Below, in pieces: positions 36,861 through 46,218 of a stretch of DNA of 64,000 bases. The DNA is from DAHUXT01 sp036378295 (lineage in GTDB: Bacteria; Chloroflexota; Ktedonobacteria; Ktedonobacterales; JADMIN01). Where the stretch lies: the NCBI GenBank assembly GCA_036378295.1, contig DASUWS010000232.1, positions 14,390 through 78,389 of the forward strand, written 5' to 3'. Every line of letters starts with the position of its first letter. The stretch's first letter is position 1. The position numbers and the translations under genes were made by a program. A model generated the notes under the pieces. That model ran no database searches and had not been told where the DNA came from. It worked only from the letters and a program-made list of their open reading frames with translations.

Positions 36861-38342
36861 TTAGAGCTCACCCTGCAGGGCGCGGAGCTTCTCGGCGGAG
36901 AGCACCTGGAACTTGAGCAGGAGCGACGCGAGATCTTCATCTTTGCCGGTGGCCGCCAACTCCTGTTTGATGCGCCCGAGCGACGCGATCTGTTGCGGGG
37001 TGACCAGACCACGGCTGACGAGTAGCGCGGCCAGCAATTGGTCAGGGCTGAGGAACTTGAAGAGCAAGGCTAGCTCGCCCAACTTGAACTGCATACCAAC
37101 ACCCGTAAGCATCTGCTGGATGCCGCGCAATGCCTCAAGCTTCTGTTCGGTGAGCATCGAGCCTTCCACCAGGACTGTGCTCAGCGCGCGCTCGGTCGGG
37201 GTTCCTGTATAACCGTCGGGGATTCCCGGATAACCGCCGCCATTACCCCTGGGCATGGCAGGGATGCGCTGTGTTAGCTCTTGCGGGCCCGCGTCTATGC
37301 GCCTGAATTGGCTCGCCTGGCTCTGCTGCCGCTCGATCTGCTGGAACGTCGCCTCGGGAACAATGCTCGTCACCTGATCGTCTTCGTCCGGCGGAATCCA
37401 GACATCGACGATCTGCTGGTCGTCATGGCCGTTCTGTGAGACAGGTGAAGCGCTATATGGTGAGGAAGACGGCTGATGACCGTACTGCCTGTTCTGGCCG
37501 TAAGACTCCTGCTGGATGTGATGTGCCTGCTCTAGCGCGCCGAATTGCTGCATCTCTGGCTGCCGGAACCCGATCGGCTCCGCCTGCGCGGGCCGGCCAA
37601 ACGGATTGCTGGGCGCTGCTGTGCCGTTTCCCGCGAACGGGTTGACATCGTATGGCTGCGCAAATGGCGAATTGCTATCGCTCTGGCCGCCAGAAAAAGG
37701 ATTCGCTGAGACGGGTTGCGCGAACGGCGAGCTATTCAGCGGCTGCGCGAAGGGCGACGGCTGGGCATGCTGTGGATGTGAGGAATAGGGTGGAACCGAC
37801 GGCTGGCTGAACGGGGAAGACGATTGCTGGCCCAATGGCGCGGGCAGGCCGAGCGCCGCACCGAGCGGCGGAATCGAACCAGGGGTGCCGACTCCGGGCA
37901 GTGCACCACCCAGCGGTATACGCTGGCGCACGGCATCCAGCACTCTCTGAAACTCGTGGATGCCCCGGACCTCCACATCGGCCAGCGCCCGCGCGGCAGG
38001 GTCGAAATCAGGGTCGAGCGCATTCGCCGGACTGATGAAGCGGAAGGTCATTACCTGAAGCGAGCGCCCGCGCCGTTGCGCATCCAGCGCCACCCAGAAC
38101 TCACGCCGCCCTGCCGTCGCATTGCCGAGGTCCACCAACACGAGCGCCACCAATTGCTTGCCCAGCATGCCAAATAGCTCAACGGGGGTACGTGCCGCAC
38201 GCACATCGTAGCCAGTCATACGAAGTTGAGAGAGCAGAGGAACCGCAATCGTATCATCACGCTCGAACAGAACGACCAGCGGTGTCGTCGAAGTCCCCAT
38301 GTCAGTGGCGAAGCCGGTTCCCGGCGCTGGAAGTATAGCCAT
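36861..38342 (-). CDS. Pseudo-receiver protein with SPFAQP repeats and a helical C-terminus
   Basis: Predicted 493-residue protein in three parts. Residues 15-130 look like a response-regulator receiver (LVVLFERDD, then VALVLVDLGN), but the late conserved Lys is not evident, so phosphorylation is doubtful. Residues 140-360 are a disordered Gln/Pro/Ser stretch with SPFAQP-type repeats. From about 380 a helical domain repeats the pattern LTEQKLEALRGIQQ, FLSPDQLLAALL, GLVTPQQIASL and LSAEKLRALQ, like the N-terminal module of type II secretion GspE. Start is ATG 38342, with GGAGGG 13 bases before it. Probably a signalling or polarity scaffold. Confidence 0.6.
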   Translation of the reverse strand: MAILPAPGTGFATDMGTSTTPLVVLFERDDTIAVPLLSQLRMTGYDVRAARTPVELFGMLGKQLVALVLVDLGNATAGRREFWVALDAQRRGRSLQVMTFRFISPANALDPDFDPAARALADVEVRGIHEFQRVLDAVRQRIPLGGALPGVGTPGSIPPLGAALGLPAPLGQQSSSPFSQPSVPPYSSHPQHAQPSPFAQPLNSSPFAQPVSANPFSGGQSDSNSPFAQPYDVNPFAGNGTAAPSNPFGRPAQAEPIGFRQPEMQQFGALEQAHHIQQESYGQNRQYGHQPSSSPYSASPVSQNGHDDQQIVDVWIPPDEDDQVTSIVPEATFQQIERQQSQASQFRRIDAGPQELTQRIPAMPRGNGGGYPGIPDGYTGTPTERALSTVLVEGSMLTEQKLEALRGIQQMLTGVGMQFKLGELALLFKFLSPDQLLAALLVSRGLVTPQQIASLGRIKQELAATGKDEDLASLLLKFQVLSAEKLRALQGEL

Positions 38343-38449
38343 TGGCGGTCTGCATCCCTCCCTCAACGAATAGCAGAACTCTACGTGCCCGAGGTCCTTT
38401 CAGGCGGCGTTGCCCGTGGCATCCAGTATAGCACACTCGTTGTAGCTGT

Positions 38450-39754
38450 CTATGCCCATTCGGTACTGCCCACGAACAGATGGCCGCCCAGGTACGTCGC
38501 CGCGACGAGGTTGACACCGAAGTGATAGGCCAGCTCACGCTCATCCGCTCCGCGCATCACGATCACATCACAGCGTTTACCAGGCTCCAGGCTACCTATC
38601 TCATCCTCCATCGCCAGCGCCGCCGCGCCGCCGCGCGTGGCCGCGGTAAGTGCTTCATCCAGTGTCATGCCCATCGCGCTCACCGCCAGCGCAATCATCA
38701 TCTGCATGTTCTCAGAGTAGCTCGTGCCTGGATTGAAGTCGGTCGCTAGCGCCACGCGCACCCCATGCTCACGCAGCCGTCGCGCGGATGGATAGGCGAC
38801 GCTGAGCGAGAAGGAGCAGCCGGGCAGCAGCGTGCCGACGACGCCTGCCCCGTTCAGCAGATCAAGCTCCTCGTCGGACGCGAAGTCGAGATGATCGGCG
38901 GAGACGGCGCGCAATTCGGCGGCGAGACGCGCGCCCCCCGTGGGACCAAGCTGGTTGGCGTGCAGTTTGAGGGCATAGCCGAGGGCGCGGGCCTGTTCAA
39001 GAATACGCCGCGCCTCTTCGACGGTGAATGCGGTACGCTCGCAGAAGACATCGCAGAAACGCGCATCGGCGGCGAACGCTGGCAGCATCCGCTCACACAC
39101 GAGGTCTACATACGCGGTGCGGTCGCGGGGATGGTCGCGAAACTCTGGGGGCAGGGTATGCGCGCCGAGAAACGTCGGCACGACCGTCGGAAGATTCGGC
39201 GCCGTGGCCAGCTCGCGCATGACCGCCAGGCAGCGCGCTTCACTCTCAGGGGCCAGCCCATAGCCGGTCTTGCCCTCGACGGTGGTTGTGCCGTGCGCGG
39301 CGAACGATTCCAGACGGCTGCGGCCAAGGGAGAGCAACGCCTCTTCGGGCGCGGCGCGGGTCGCGCGCACCGTGCTAAGGATGCCACGGCCCTGCCGCGC
39401 CAACTCTTCATACGAGACTCCCATATGGCGCAGTTGAAACTCTTCGGCACGGTCGCCAGCAAAGACGAAATGGGTATGCGAATCGACGAAACCAGGGAGA
39501 ACAGCACACCCGCCGGCATCGTGACGTTGCTCTGGGGAAAGCGCCTCGATGGCAACCGCCCGCGCCAGATCGGCCTCCGGCCCCACCCAGACAATGCGTC
39601 CCTCCTGAGCGGCAAGCGCCCCCTTGGGGATGACGCCGAGCGGGCCGCTCCCATAGCGCTCAGGGGCAACCGTCACCAGACGCGAGATGCCAGTGAGCAC
39701 GAAATCGGCAGCAAGGCGAGAGTCCGTCGCTGTATTGTTGGCGTCGAAATGCAT
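38450..39754 (-). CDS. hutI: Imidazolonepropionase
   Basis: Predicted 434-residue amidohydrolase opening the ring of imidazolonepropionate to formiminoglutamate in histidine breakdown. Zinc-binding HTHFVFAGDR, LHANQLG, ATDFNPGT and the GKTGYGL region are present. ATG 39754 has AGGA 8 bases before it; a longer frame to 39844 is not HutI-like. No hutH, hutU or hutG neighbour is seen, so the pathway's other genes would be elsewhere. Confidence 0.92.
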   Translation of the reverse strand: MHFDANNTATDSRLAADFVLTGISRLVTVAPERYGSGPLGVIPKGALAAQEGRIVWVGPEADLARAVAIEALSPEQRHDAGGCAVLPGFVDSHTHFVFAGDRAEEFQLRHMGVSYEELARQGRGILSTVRATRAAPEEALLSLGRSRLESFAAHGTTTVEGKTGYGLAPESEARCLAVMRELATAPNLPTVVPTFLGAHTLPPEFRDHPRDRTAYVDLVCERMLPAFAADARFCDVFCERTAFTVEEARRILEQARALGYALKLHANQLGPTGGARLAAELRAVSADHLDFASDEELDLLNGAGVVGTLLPGCSFSLSVAYPSARRLREHGVRVALATDFNPGTSYSENMQMMIALAVSAMGMTLDEALTAATRGGAAALAMEDEIGSLEPGKRCDVIVMRGADERELAYHFGVNLVAATYLGGHLFVGSTEWA

Positions 39755-39852
39755 GGCATGTTCCTGAACTGGCTGGCGGCTGAAAACCGCGCCTAAGCGC
39801 CTCACGTGCTCCGCTGTGTTCGGCGAGAAAGCCCGCCTTCCCACGAGCGGGA

Positions 39853-39895
39853 TGTCTAGCTCCCCTTTCCCATAGAGAGAGGAAAGGGTGCGGTG
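39853..39895. repeat. GC-rich hairpin between enoyl-CoA hydratase-like gene and hutI
   Basis: CCCTTTCC (39863-39870) and GGAAAGGG (39881-39888) pair around a 10-base loop, flanked by GCGGTGAG, the complement of the CTCACC(C/G) that accompanies other family members. No T-run. Confidence 0.5.
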
Positions 39896-39898
39896 AGC

Positions 39899-40675
39899 CT
39901 ATCTCCCCACCCAGGCGGGCTGGCGCTTTTCGAGGAAGGCACACATCCCTTCCTGCGCATCCATAGCCATCGCGTTCATGCTCATGACCTCTTTGGCATA
40001 GGCGTAGGCTTTGGGCTGGTCGAGATCGATCTGGGTGTAGAAGGCCTGTTTGCCCAGGGCGACGGTTAGCGGACTGGCCGACGCAATCGAGAGGGCAAGC
40101 TCACGCGTCGCGCTCTCCAACTGGTCCACCGGTACAACGGTGTTGACCAGTCCCCAGTCGGCGGCGGTCTCCGCGGAGATGAGCTTGCCTGTCATGAGCA
40201 TCTGGAGTGCGCGCTTGCGCCCGATGGCACGGCTGAGGGCCACCATCGGTGTCGTGCAGAAGAGACCAATCTTGACGCCAGGCGTACCAAAGGTCGCCTC
40301 TTCGGCGGCGACGGCGAGATCGCAGGTAGCCACAAGCTGGCATCCAGCAGCCGTAGCGATGCGCTGGACGCGGGCAATCACCGGCTGTGGGATGGTCTGT
40401 ACGGCGTCCATCAGCTCGGTGCAAAGATCGAAGACGGCGCGATAGCGATTGATGTCGCCATCCACCAGCTCGCGCAGGTCATGTCCGGCGGAAAACGCGG
40501 GACCGTTGGCCGCCAGCACCACCACGCGCACATCCGGTTCACTGCTGAGTGTGCGCAGAGCATCGGTCAGCTCGCGCATCATGTCGCTGGAGAGGGCATT
40601 GCGGCGCTCAGGGCGGTTCATGGTGATGGTAGCGACGGGTGCGTCGCGCTCGATCAGAATGGAGTCGTACGCCAT
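39899..40675 (-). CDS. Enoyl-CoA hydratase/isomerase-family protein (ECHDC3-like)
   Basis: Predicted 258-residue crotonase-fold protein. The oxyanion-hole regions FSAGHDL and AAGCQLVA are present, and NRPERRNALS is typical. At the usual catalytic sites the sequence reads FGTPGVKIGLFCTTPMVALSR and lacks the two Glu of true hydratases, as in the eukaryotic ECHDC3 branch, so a plain hydration reaction is doubtful. AAGGAG lies 8 bases before the ATG. It is upstream of hutI on the same strand with a hairpin between. Confidence 0.85.
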   Translation of the reverse strand: MAYDSILIERDAPVATITMNRPERRNALSSDMMRELTDALRTLSSEPDVRVVVLAANGPAFSAGHDLRELVDGDINRYRAVFDLCTELMDAVQTIPQPVIARVQRIATAAGCQLVATCDLAVAAEEATFGTPGVKIGLFCTTPMVALSRAIGRKRALQMLMTGKLISAETAADWGLVNTVVPVDQLESATRELALSIASASPLTVALGKQAFYTQIDLDQPKAYAYAKEVMSMNAMAMDAQEGMCAFLEKRQPAWVGR

Positions 40676-40727
40676 TGTAAGTTCTCCTTGTGAAATGCTC
40701 TAACGTGGTGTGACTCGCGATGGACGA

Positions 40728-41252
40728 CTAAAGCGTGGCCAGCTTCTTCTTTAGCGCGGCGGCGACATTGTCGGTGACGATGCCATCGAGATCGCCATGA
40801 AGGCGGGCCACCTCTTTGAGGAGTGTGGCGCTGACAAACAAGTAACGCAGGTCGGTGATGATCATGACCGTCTCGATCTCTGGCGCGAGCTTGCGATTCA
40901 TGAGCGCCTGTTGGAACTCCAGCTCGAAATCAGTGACGGCACGTAACCCCCGAACGATGGACTGAGCGCCGACGGAGCGGGCGAAATCGATGACCAGCCC
41001 CTCGAACAGCTCGACCCGCACGTTGGTCAGCTTTTCCTCGGTGACGGTCTCGTGCCAGAGCTGAACGCGCTCCTCAGCGGAGAACAAGAGCTTCTTGCTG
41101 GGTGTGGCGTAGACAGCGATGATGAGCTCATCCGCGAGGTTCGCCGCCCTCTTCGCGATATCGAGATGTCCCCGATGTACCGGATCGAAGCTGCCCGGGT
41201 AAACTGCTACCAGGCGGTGATGCTCTCGCGTCGTGGTTGGATCATGCGCCAT
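40728..41252 (-). CDS. coaD: Phosphopantetheine adenylyltransferase
   Basis: Predicted 174-residue nucleotidyltransferase in coenzyme A synthesis. VYPGSFDPVHRGHLDIAKRA carries the T/HxGH nucleotide motif; RGLRAVTDFELEFQQALMNR and FVSATLLKEVA are typical of CoaD, the last being the family's late motif. The start is uncertain: ATG 41252 gives normal length but has a weak box; in-frame ATGs lie at 41279, 41306 and 41333. Confidence 0.93.
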   Translation of the reverse strand: MAHDPTTTREHHRLVAVYPGSFDPVHRGHLDIAKRAANLADELIIAVYATPSKKLLFSAEERVQLWHETVTEEKLTNVRVELFEGLVIDFARSVGAQSIVRGLRAVTDFELEFQQALMNRKLAPEIETVMIITDLRYLFVSATLLKEVARLHGDLDGIVTDNVAAALKKKLATL

Positions 41253-41468
41253 GCCCCGACTCGCGTCGTCTCGTCGCATCGCTCTCTCACTTTCCGTGCG
41301 GGCCATCTGCTCGTGCGGGCCTTCAAGGTGCATCTCGACGCTTTCTGGATGCGTGCAAGACGCCCTCGCACACCATCATGCTCGTACCGCAATTCTAGCA
41401 CTTTATCCGATACGCGGCGCTCAGTTCACATCCATCGACTCCGACTCAGTCAGGATGGAGCGCGCCAG

Positions 41469-41508
41469 AAAAAAGCACCCCTCCTCCAGTTGCCCGGAGA
41501 AGGGATGC
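41469..41508 (-). terminator. Intrinsic terminator after the NYN gene
   Basis: On the minus strand GCATCCCTTCTCC and GGAGGAGGGGTGC form a 13-base stem (two G-U pairs) around an 8-base loop, then TTTTTT. It closes the PI-locus transcript that ends with the NYN gene. Confidence 0.88.
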
Positions 41509-41546
41509 TCTTGATGCTCACTTGATGCCATGGAGCCAGCGGTGAG

Positions 41547-43616
41547 CTAGACGCGAATCTCCTCTACCTGAGACAGGTTGATGAAGAGGTCGCAGCTTTG
41601 CCGCAGGATCATCGAAGCGGCGTCGTCGAAGGCGGCCACCTCCACCCGTACGCCGCGATCAGAACAGTATTCGAGCAGCGGTAGGAAGTCGCTGTCGCCA
41701 CTGACCAGTACGACGGTATCGAGCGAGCCAGCATCCACCAGCCGCACGATATCCATGCACAGATCGAGATCCATATCAGCCTTGCGCGCGCCGCTGGCAA
41801 AGGTCTTGTAATTCTTGGTCGTGATGCGATAGCCAACGCCCTTCACCGCCGAGAGGAAGGTCTGCTCGGCGTGGGGGTCGGGGTTGGTCGGCGCATAGGC
41901 ATGCGCGCGAATCAGTCGCCGATTGCCACGCAGGAAGTCGAGCAGGCGACCAAAATCGATGCTCATTCGCTGGCTGCGCGCCGAATAGAGCAGGTTCGCG
42001 ACATCCACGAAGACGCCAACTCGCTCCGTCGAGGGGAACACCGGCAGCGCCACCGTCATGGCAGGCGGATTTTGCTGGCGACGCAGCTCACTGAGCAGCC
42101 GATCGGTCTGTTGGGCGATGGCATTGGTGATGATCGTGCCCAACTGATTGGCCGACATCGGCGGCGCTTCACCCGCCCGCTCACCACGCCGGACTCGCGT
42201 CGTCGTCTCATGCAGCGGCGTCGCCACTCCAGCGGACTGCGGGCCGAATCCATGCGCGAAGGACGGCTCTGGTGAGCCAAAGGGGCTTTCTGGCTCCTGC
42301 ACGTGTCCTTGCGCGGTCGCCATATTCCATGGCGATTCCGGGTAGTGCGCGGCGGGCGTCGAAGGACGCGAGGTGCGTGCGCGTGGCGCGGGGGTATACG
42401 GCGCGTAGCCAGCCTCCTCATAGCCCTTGGCGCCGGACGTGTAGCCGTTGCCCAGATCGCGGTCATGCGCATAGGTCACCGTCGTCTCCGGCACCACGTA
42501 CGGAGTGGGCTGGCGCGGTGCTGGTTCCTCGTGGCCGCCCTGCTCTTCGCCCTCGGCCTCCCCAGTCTCGGACTCCTGCGCATGAGCGCCCCGACCCCGA
42601 CGACGGCGGCGACGGCGAGATGCGCTCTCACGCTCCGTCTGGTCTTCTCCTTCGGTTGTTTCCTCAGCCGCGGCGGGCGCTTGCTCCTCGCGAGCTTCTG
42701 GCGTTTCCACGGCTTCCACGGCCTGTGGGGTTTCTGGCGCTTCTGGCGCTTCTGGCGCGGCTGCGGTCTCAGGGGAAGCCGCCTCGGCGCTCTCGATCGG
42801 AACGGTCAGGATTTCGGCCTGACCCTCTTCCTCCGCTGGAGCCGTTTCCGCCTGTGCGGATGGCGGCGGAGTCATCAACGTTGGCGGGGTGGCGCGCCAG
42901 CCACTGAGGCGCTCTGGGCGCACCCCTGTTTGCCCGGCGGCTGGCTGCGAGCGCGGGCGATCAAAGCGGTAGCGGCGTGGAGCCGGCAGCGGCGACTCTT
43001 CCTGTGGCGCGGCAGCAGATTCGAGCGCGGGTTCAGCCGTTGCGGACGGCTGCTCCGGAGCAGCCTGATGCCCCGCCGCCTGAGACATCGCATCGAGATG
43101 GGCCAGAATGGCGGCATCCAGCGGCAGCGGCTCCATGGCGGGGAACGACTCCACCAGCGGATTCTCTGGCTTCTCAGTCGCCTCAATGTCGGCGGGTCCG
43201 GCGGTCTCGGGCGCTCCGACGGTAGTGACGTTCGGAAGCAACTGAACGTCCAGCGTCTCGGCCTTACCGCGACGGCGCGTATTCGCGTTCCGCCGCCCGC
43301 GTGTGCTGGGACGCTTAGGTGTCTCCGTCACTGGCGCTGGCGCAGTCGCGACCGCATCTGCCGCGGTCTGCTGGGCGGCTGGCGTCGCGGGAACCTCAGC
43401 GGCGGGAGCAACCGTCGCCTGCTCACCATGCTGCTCACCTGATTGTTCTTTCGCTTCATGCTGGTCTTTGGGCTTGCGGCTCCGGCTGGATGTATGCCGC
43501 CTGCGCGCGGGCCGTGATGTCCCAGCCTTTGGCGCGCCGCTTTCTGCGCCACCTGGCGCTGTGTTTTCTGTCGTCCCTGGCGCTTGCTGCGTAGGGTCTT
43601 GTTGATCTTGTGTCAT
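41547..43616 (-). CDS. NYN-domain (PIN-like) RNase-like protein with long disordered N-terminus
   Basis: Predicted 689-residue protein. The first ~520 residues are Ala/Pro/Glu-rich and low-complexity, with a run of Arg (SASRRRRRRRGRGAH) near the middle that could hold RNA. From about 540 there is a NYN domain of the LabA/DUF88 group: VGVFVDVANLLYSA, KADMDLDLCMDIV and LVSGDSDFLPLLEY supply the acidic metal-binding residues of an RNase. AGGAGAC lies before ATG 43616. It is the last gene of the minus-strand series that starts with ino1, 350 bases after the CDP-alcohol transferase gene. The role may be RNA turnover; the link to lipid genes may be only positional. Confidence 0.78.
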   Translation of the reverse strand: MTQDQQDPTQQAPGTTENTAPGGAESGAPKAGTSRPARRRHTSSRSRKPKDQHEAKEQSGEQHGEQATVAPAAEVPATPAAQQTAADAVATAPAPVTETPKRPSTRGRRNANTRRRGKAETLDVQLLPNVTTVGAPETAGPADIEATEKPENPLVESFPAMEPLPLDAAILAHLDAMSQAAGHQAAPEQPSATAEPALESAAAPQEESPLPAPRRYRFDRPRSQPAAGQTGVRPERLSGWRATPPTLMTPPPSAQAETAPAEEEGQAEILTVPIESAEAASPETAAAPEAPEAPETPQAVEAVETPEAREEQAPAAAEETTEGEDQTERESASRRRRRRRGRGAHAQESETGEAEGEEQGGHEEPAPRQPTPYVVPETTVTYAHDRDLGNGYTSGAKGYEEAGYAPYTPAPRARTSRPSTPAAHYPESPWNMATAQGHVQEPESPFGSPEPSFAHGFGPQSAGVATPLHETTTRVRRGERAGEAPPMSANQLGTIITNAIAQQTDRLLSELRRQQNPPAMTVALPVFPSTERVGVFVDVANLLYSARSQRMSIDFGRLLDFLRGNRRLIRAHAYAPTNPDPHAEQTFLSAVKGVGYRITTKNYKTFASGARKADMDLDLCMDIVRLVDAGSLDTVVLVSGDSDFLPLLEYCSDRGVRVEVAAFDDAASMILRQSCDLFINLSQVEEIRV

Positions 43617-43968
43617 GTCGTCTCCTGCTTCTGCCGCGGGCAGGGGCGCAGAGCGGTGTGGCGGGGAGGTTGAATATGCGCCTGGGGGAAACCAGATGTA
43701 TCGCAACGCGCTGCTGTAAAGCTCTTTCGCGCTCTGCCTGAAGCAAGTCTGCAGTCTCTTTACTGGCTTTCAGCGCTGAAGCAGAATCCCGTCGCGTCAG
43801 CCCGTCATTCCCTGGCCGATCTCAACCCAACCTCAACCCTCTCCCACTACCCTTCCGGCATTCCGCCCTCCGTGGCGGAAGCGCTACCCTGTGCGGGCCT
43901 GATGTCTGTTTGTCTGTCTGTGCGCTGCCGGAGCAGCACATCAGGAACGATTTCAGAGCGCTCCTAGA
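43617..43968. other. Spacer between NYN gene and PI-synthase gene
   Basis: No gene. A hairpin TTCCGCC/GGCGGAA (43861-43880, 6-base loop) and an imperfect larger hairpin over the PI-synthase stop codon lie here. Confidence 0.45.
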
Positions 43969-43985
43969 TCAGGAGCGATGCTCTG
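43954..43985 (-). terminator. Hairpin spanning the PI-synthase stop codon
   Basis: CGCTCCT/AGGAGCG (7 bases, 5-base loop) extended by CAGAG/CTCTG across a three-base bulge. The stop codon at 43969-43971 lies within it. No T-run follows, so it could attenuate rather than end transcription. Confidence 0.45.
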
Positions 43986-44685
43986 AAGTCAGTGATTGTG
44001 CCGTATTCATGCTGTCGGGACGGTTGCCATTACTGCGTGCGGGCGAGCCATCAGGGGTGCCGGGCGCATCAGGCGATTGATGCGCTGCACGCGAAAGCTT
44101 CAGCCAGACGACCACAATGCGCTGCACCGAGGTGAACACACTAGTCACTGCGAGCAACAGCAACGTCCAGATGAGCCACTGCTCGGCTCCCAGGATGAGT
44201 CCTACAGCCAGCACCAGCACGCGCTCTGGCCGGGCCATCAGGCCGCTTTTCATTTCCAGGCCCAGTCCCTCAGCCCGCGCGCGCGCATAGCTGACCATCA
44301 GCGACCCCAGGCCGGCAATATATGCCAGGGCCAGGGTCCATGCCTTCTCCGTTGACGATGGCAAGGTGTTGACATAGAGGATGACGCCGAGAATGACAAT
44401 ACCCTCGGAATAGCGATCCAGTGTCGAATCAAAGAAAGCGCCAAATGTAGTCTTTTGATTGCGTACACGCGCCAGCGCGCCATCCACCATGTCAAACATT
44501 CCAGCGAATAGAAGCAGCACCCCGCCCAGGCGCAATGCGCCCATCGCCAGAACCGCCGCCGTAATCGCGTTGAGCAGCAACCCAAGCACAGTCGCCATAT
44601 TCGGAGTCATGCCTATCGCCGCCAGCGGCCTTACTACCATCTCGGCAATGTGGCGCGCGGTCTGTTGTACGCGTGGCCCGAACAT
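43969..44685 (-). CDS. CDP-alcohol phosphatidyltransferase, probable phosphatidylinositol-phosphate synthase
   Basis: Predicted 238-residue membrane enzyme with about six helices. The full family motif is present: D65-x2-D68-G-x2-A-R-x8-G-x3-D86-x3-D90. SYARARAEGLGLEMKSGLMARPERV matches the archaeal and actinobacterial enzymes that join CDP-diacylglycerol to inositol 3-phosphate (PIPS), rather than PgsA or PssA. The genes around it (ino1, PimA-like transferase, acyltransferases) support that choice. Residues 205 to the end are a disordered tail. The start is ATG 44685 with GAGG upstream. The gap to the glycosyltransferase gene is 138 bases. Confidence 0.85.
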   Translation of the reverse strand: MFGPRVQQTARHIAEMVVRPLAAIGMTPNMATVLGLLLNAITAAVLAMGALRLGGVLLLFAGMFDMVDGALARVRNQKTTFGAFFDSTLDRYSEGIVILGVILYVNTLPSSTEKAWTLALAYIAGLGSLMVSYARARAEGLGLEMKSGLMARPERVLVLAVGLILGAEQWLIWTLLLLAVTSVFTSVQRIVVVWLKLSRAAHQSPDAPGTPDGSPARSNGNRPDSMNTAQSLTSEHRS

Positions 44686-44823
44686 ACGTGCTCCTCGTTG
44701 CGTGCTGCTTCTATTGTACCACTCTCTGTCCCAGGGTTATGGTCTGGAATTTCAGGAACTCGCTTCTGTGAGCGATTCTGATCCCCCAAAAGGTGCGCGC
44801 ATGGCCCATCAGGCCCAATCGCA

Positions 44824-46083
44824 TCAGCCGTCCATCATCATCCGCGAGAGATGATCCGGGGCGATGCTCTTCGAGTGCTCTTCTAGCAGCGGCAAAGCGG
44901 CTGCGGCAGGACGCGTGATCTGGCGTCCCCACGCGGGAGTATACTCCGCCCGCAGCTCACAATAATAGTTGAGCACCTGGTCGGCCACATGCTCCCAGCC
45001 AAAGTCTTTCGCGCGCTCTCGGGCTGCCGCCGCCAGGCGCGCGCGCTCACTCTCGTCATCTAGCAAATGACAGACCGCCCACGCCAGTTGCTCGTGGTTC
45101 TTTGGCGCGACCAGGAGGCCATCGCGGCGATTGCGAATCACCGAGCGGAACCCTGGAATATCAGAAGCCACCACCGCGCGCCCGGAGGCCATCGCCTCCA
45201 GCAAGACAATGCCCTGGCTCTCACCACCCGTATTCGGCGCGCAGAAAACATCCGCCGTAGCGTATAGCGACGGAAGCTGCTCCGCTGGCACGCGCCCCAG
45301 GAAGATGACATCGCGCCACCCCGCCTGAGCCACGTAGGTCTGGAAGCCAACTCGCTGTGGTCCGTCGCCGCCGATCAGGAAGCGCGTCTGGGGGTAGTGC
45401 TGGCGAATAATGGGAATCGCTCGCAGCAGGTACTTCAGCCCTTTGCGCTGCTCCAGCCGCCCCAGGAAGACGATAGTGAACCGATCATCCTGGGAATACT
45501 GAGCCAGTGGCGCGACGCCCTCGTGGAAGCGCCCCAGATCAACCCCATTTGGGATGATGCGGTACTCACCGGGGAAGAAACGCGAGACGAACTCCGCCGC
45601 GGCGGGCGAGACGGCGATGCGCCCGTGGAGTCGCCGGAAGTACCGCCCCAGCAATGGCTTGGCGGAATAGTACGCCCAATCGCTGGTCGAGGTCAGGCTG
45701 CGGCGCGCCCAGGCGTGGAAGGTTCCGACATAAATGGTATTGGTGACGCCGGTCAGGCGGAGCATGGTCAGCGGCAGGGCGGAGGCGAGCGGCTCGTGCA
45801 GATGCAGCACGTCGAACTGCTCCCGCCGCAACAGCGAGCGGATGCGTCCTCGCCAGTCAGGAGCGACCGCGACGCGCGCCACCGAGCCATTTACCCGGAC
45901 AGGTGCCGCCCATCCCAGCTTGTACACCCCATATTCCACCTGACGGGAGCGCAGCCCGGTCGCCGGGGTGAGGATGCGCACGGTATTCCCCCGGCTACGC
46001 AACTCCGCGGCCAGATGCGCTATATGATCCTGTACGCCCCCTGGATAGCTCCAGTCATAGGGCGAGACGAGTCCGATCTTCAC
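44824..46083 (-). CDS. GT4 glycosyltransferase, PimA-like (phosphatidylinositol mannosyltransferase)
   Basis: Predicted 419-residue GT-B enzyme. The start IGLVSPYDWSYPGGVQDHI is close to PimA of Mycobacterium (PGGVQ-H); LHLHEPLASALPL matches the acceptor side; GGESQGIVLLEAMASGRAVVASDI gives the EX7E donor motif. PimA adds the first mannose from GDP-mannose to the inositol of phosphatidylinositol on the inner membrane face. The last 40 residues are variable. GDP-mannose supply by the manC gene 6 kb away fits. Substrate is inferred from homology and context, not shown. Confidence 0.82.
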   Translation of the reverse strand: MKIGLVSPYDWSYPGGVQDHIAHLAAELRSRGNTVRILTPATGLRSRQVEYGVYKLGWAAPVRVNGSVARVAVAPDWRGRIRSLLRREQFDVLHLHEPLASALPLTMLRLTGVTNTIYVGTFHAWARRSLTSTSDWAYYSAKPLLGRYFRRLHGRIAVSPAAAEFVSRFFPGEYRIIPNGVDLGRFHEGVAPLAQYSQDDRFTIVFLGRLEQRKGLKYLLRAIPIIRQHYPQTRFLIGGDGPQRVGFQTYVAQAGWRDVIFLGRVPAEQLPSLYATADVFCAPNTGGESQGIVLLEAMASGRAVVASDIPGFRSVIRNRRDGLLVAPKNHEQLAWAVCHLLDDESERARLAAAARERAKDFGWEHVADQVLNYYCELRAEYTPAWGRQITRPAAAALPLLEEHSKSIAPDHLSRMMMDG

Positions 46084-46218
46084 CGTGCGCCTTCCTGCCA
46101 GTTTGCCACATCAATAGTGCTGATCCACGACCGGGATGCTGCTATAGACGATCCCGGTAGGCTCATACTGAATGGTTGGATTGACCGCAACGTCCCACTA
46201 GATGCGGAGTCGCTGCAT

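Noticed and set aside
42303..43442. Long plus-strand frame opposite the NYN gene
   Set aside because: Composition is a mirror of the Ala/Pro/Glu-rich tail on the other strand; Arg/Trp/Gly-rich, no domain.
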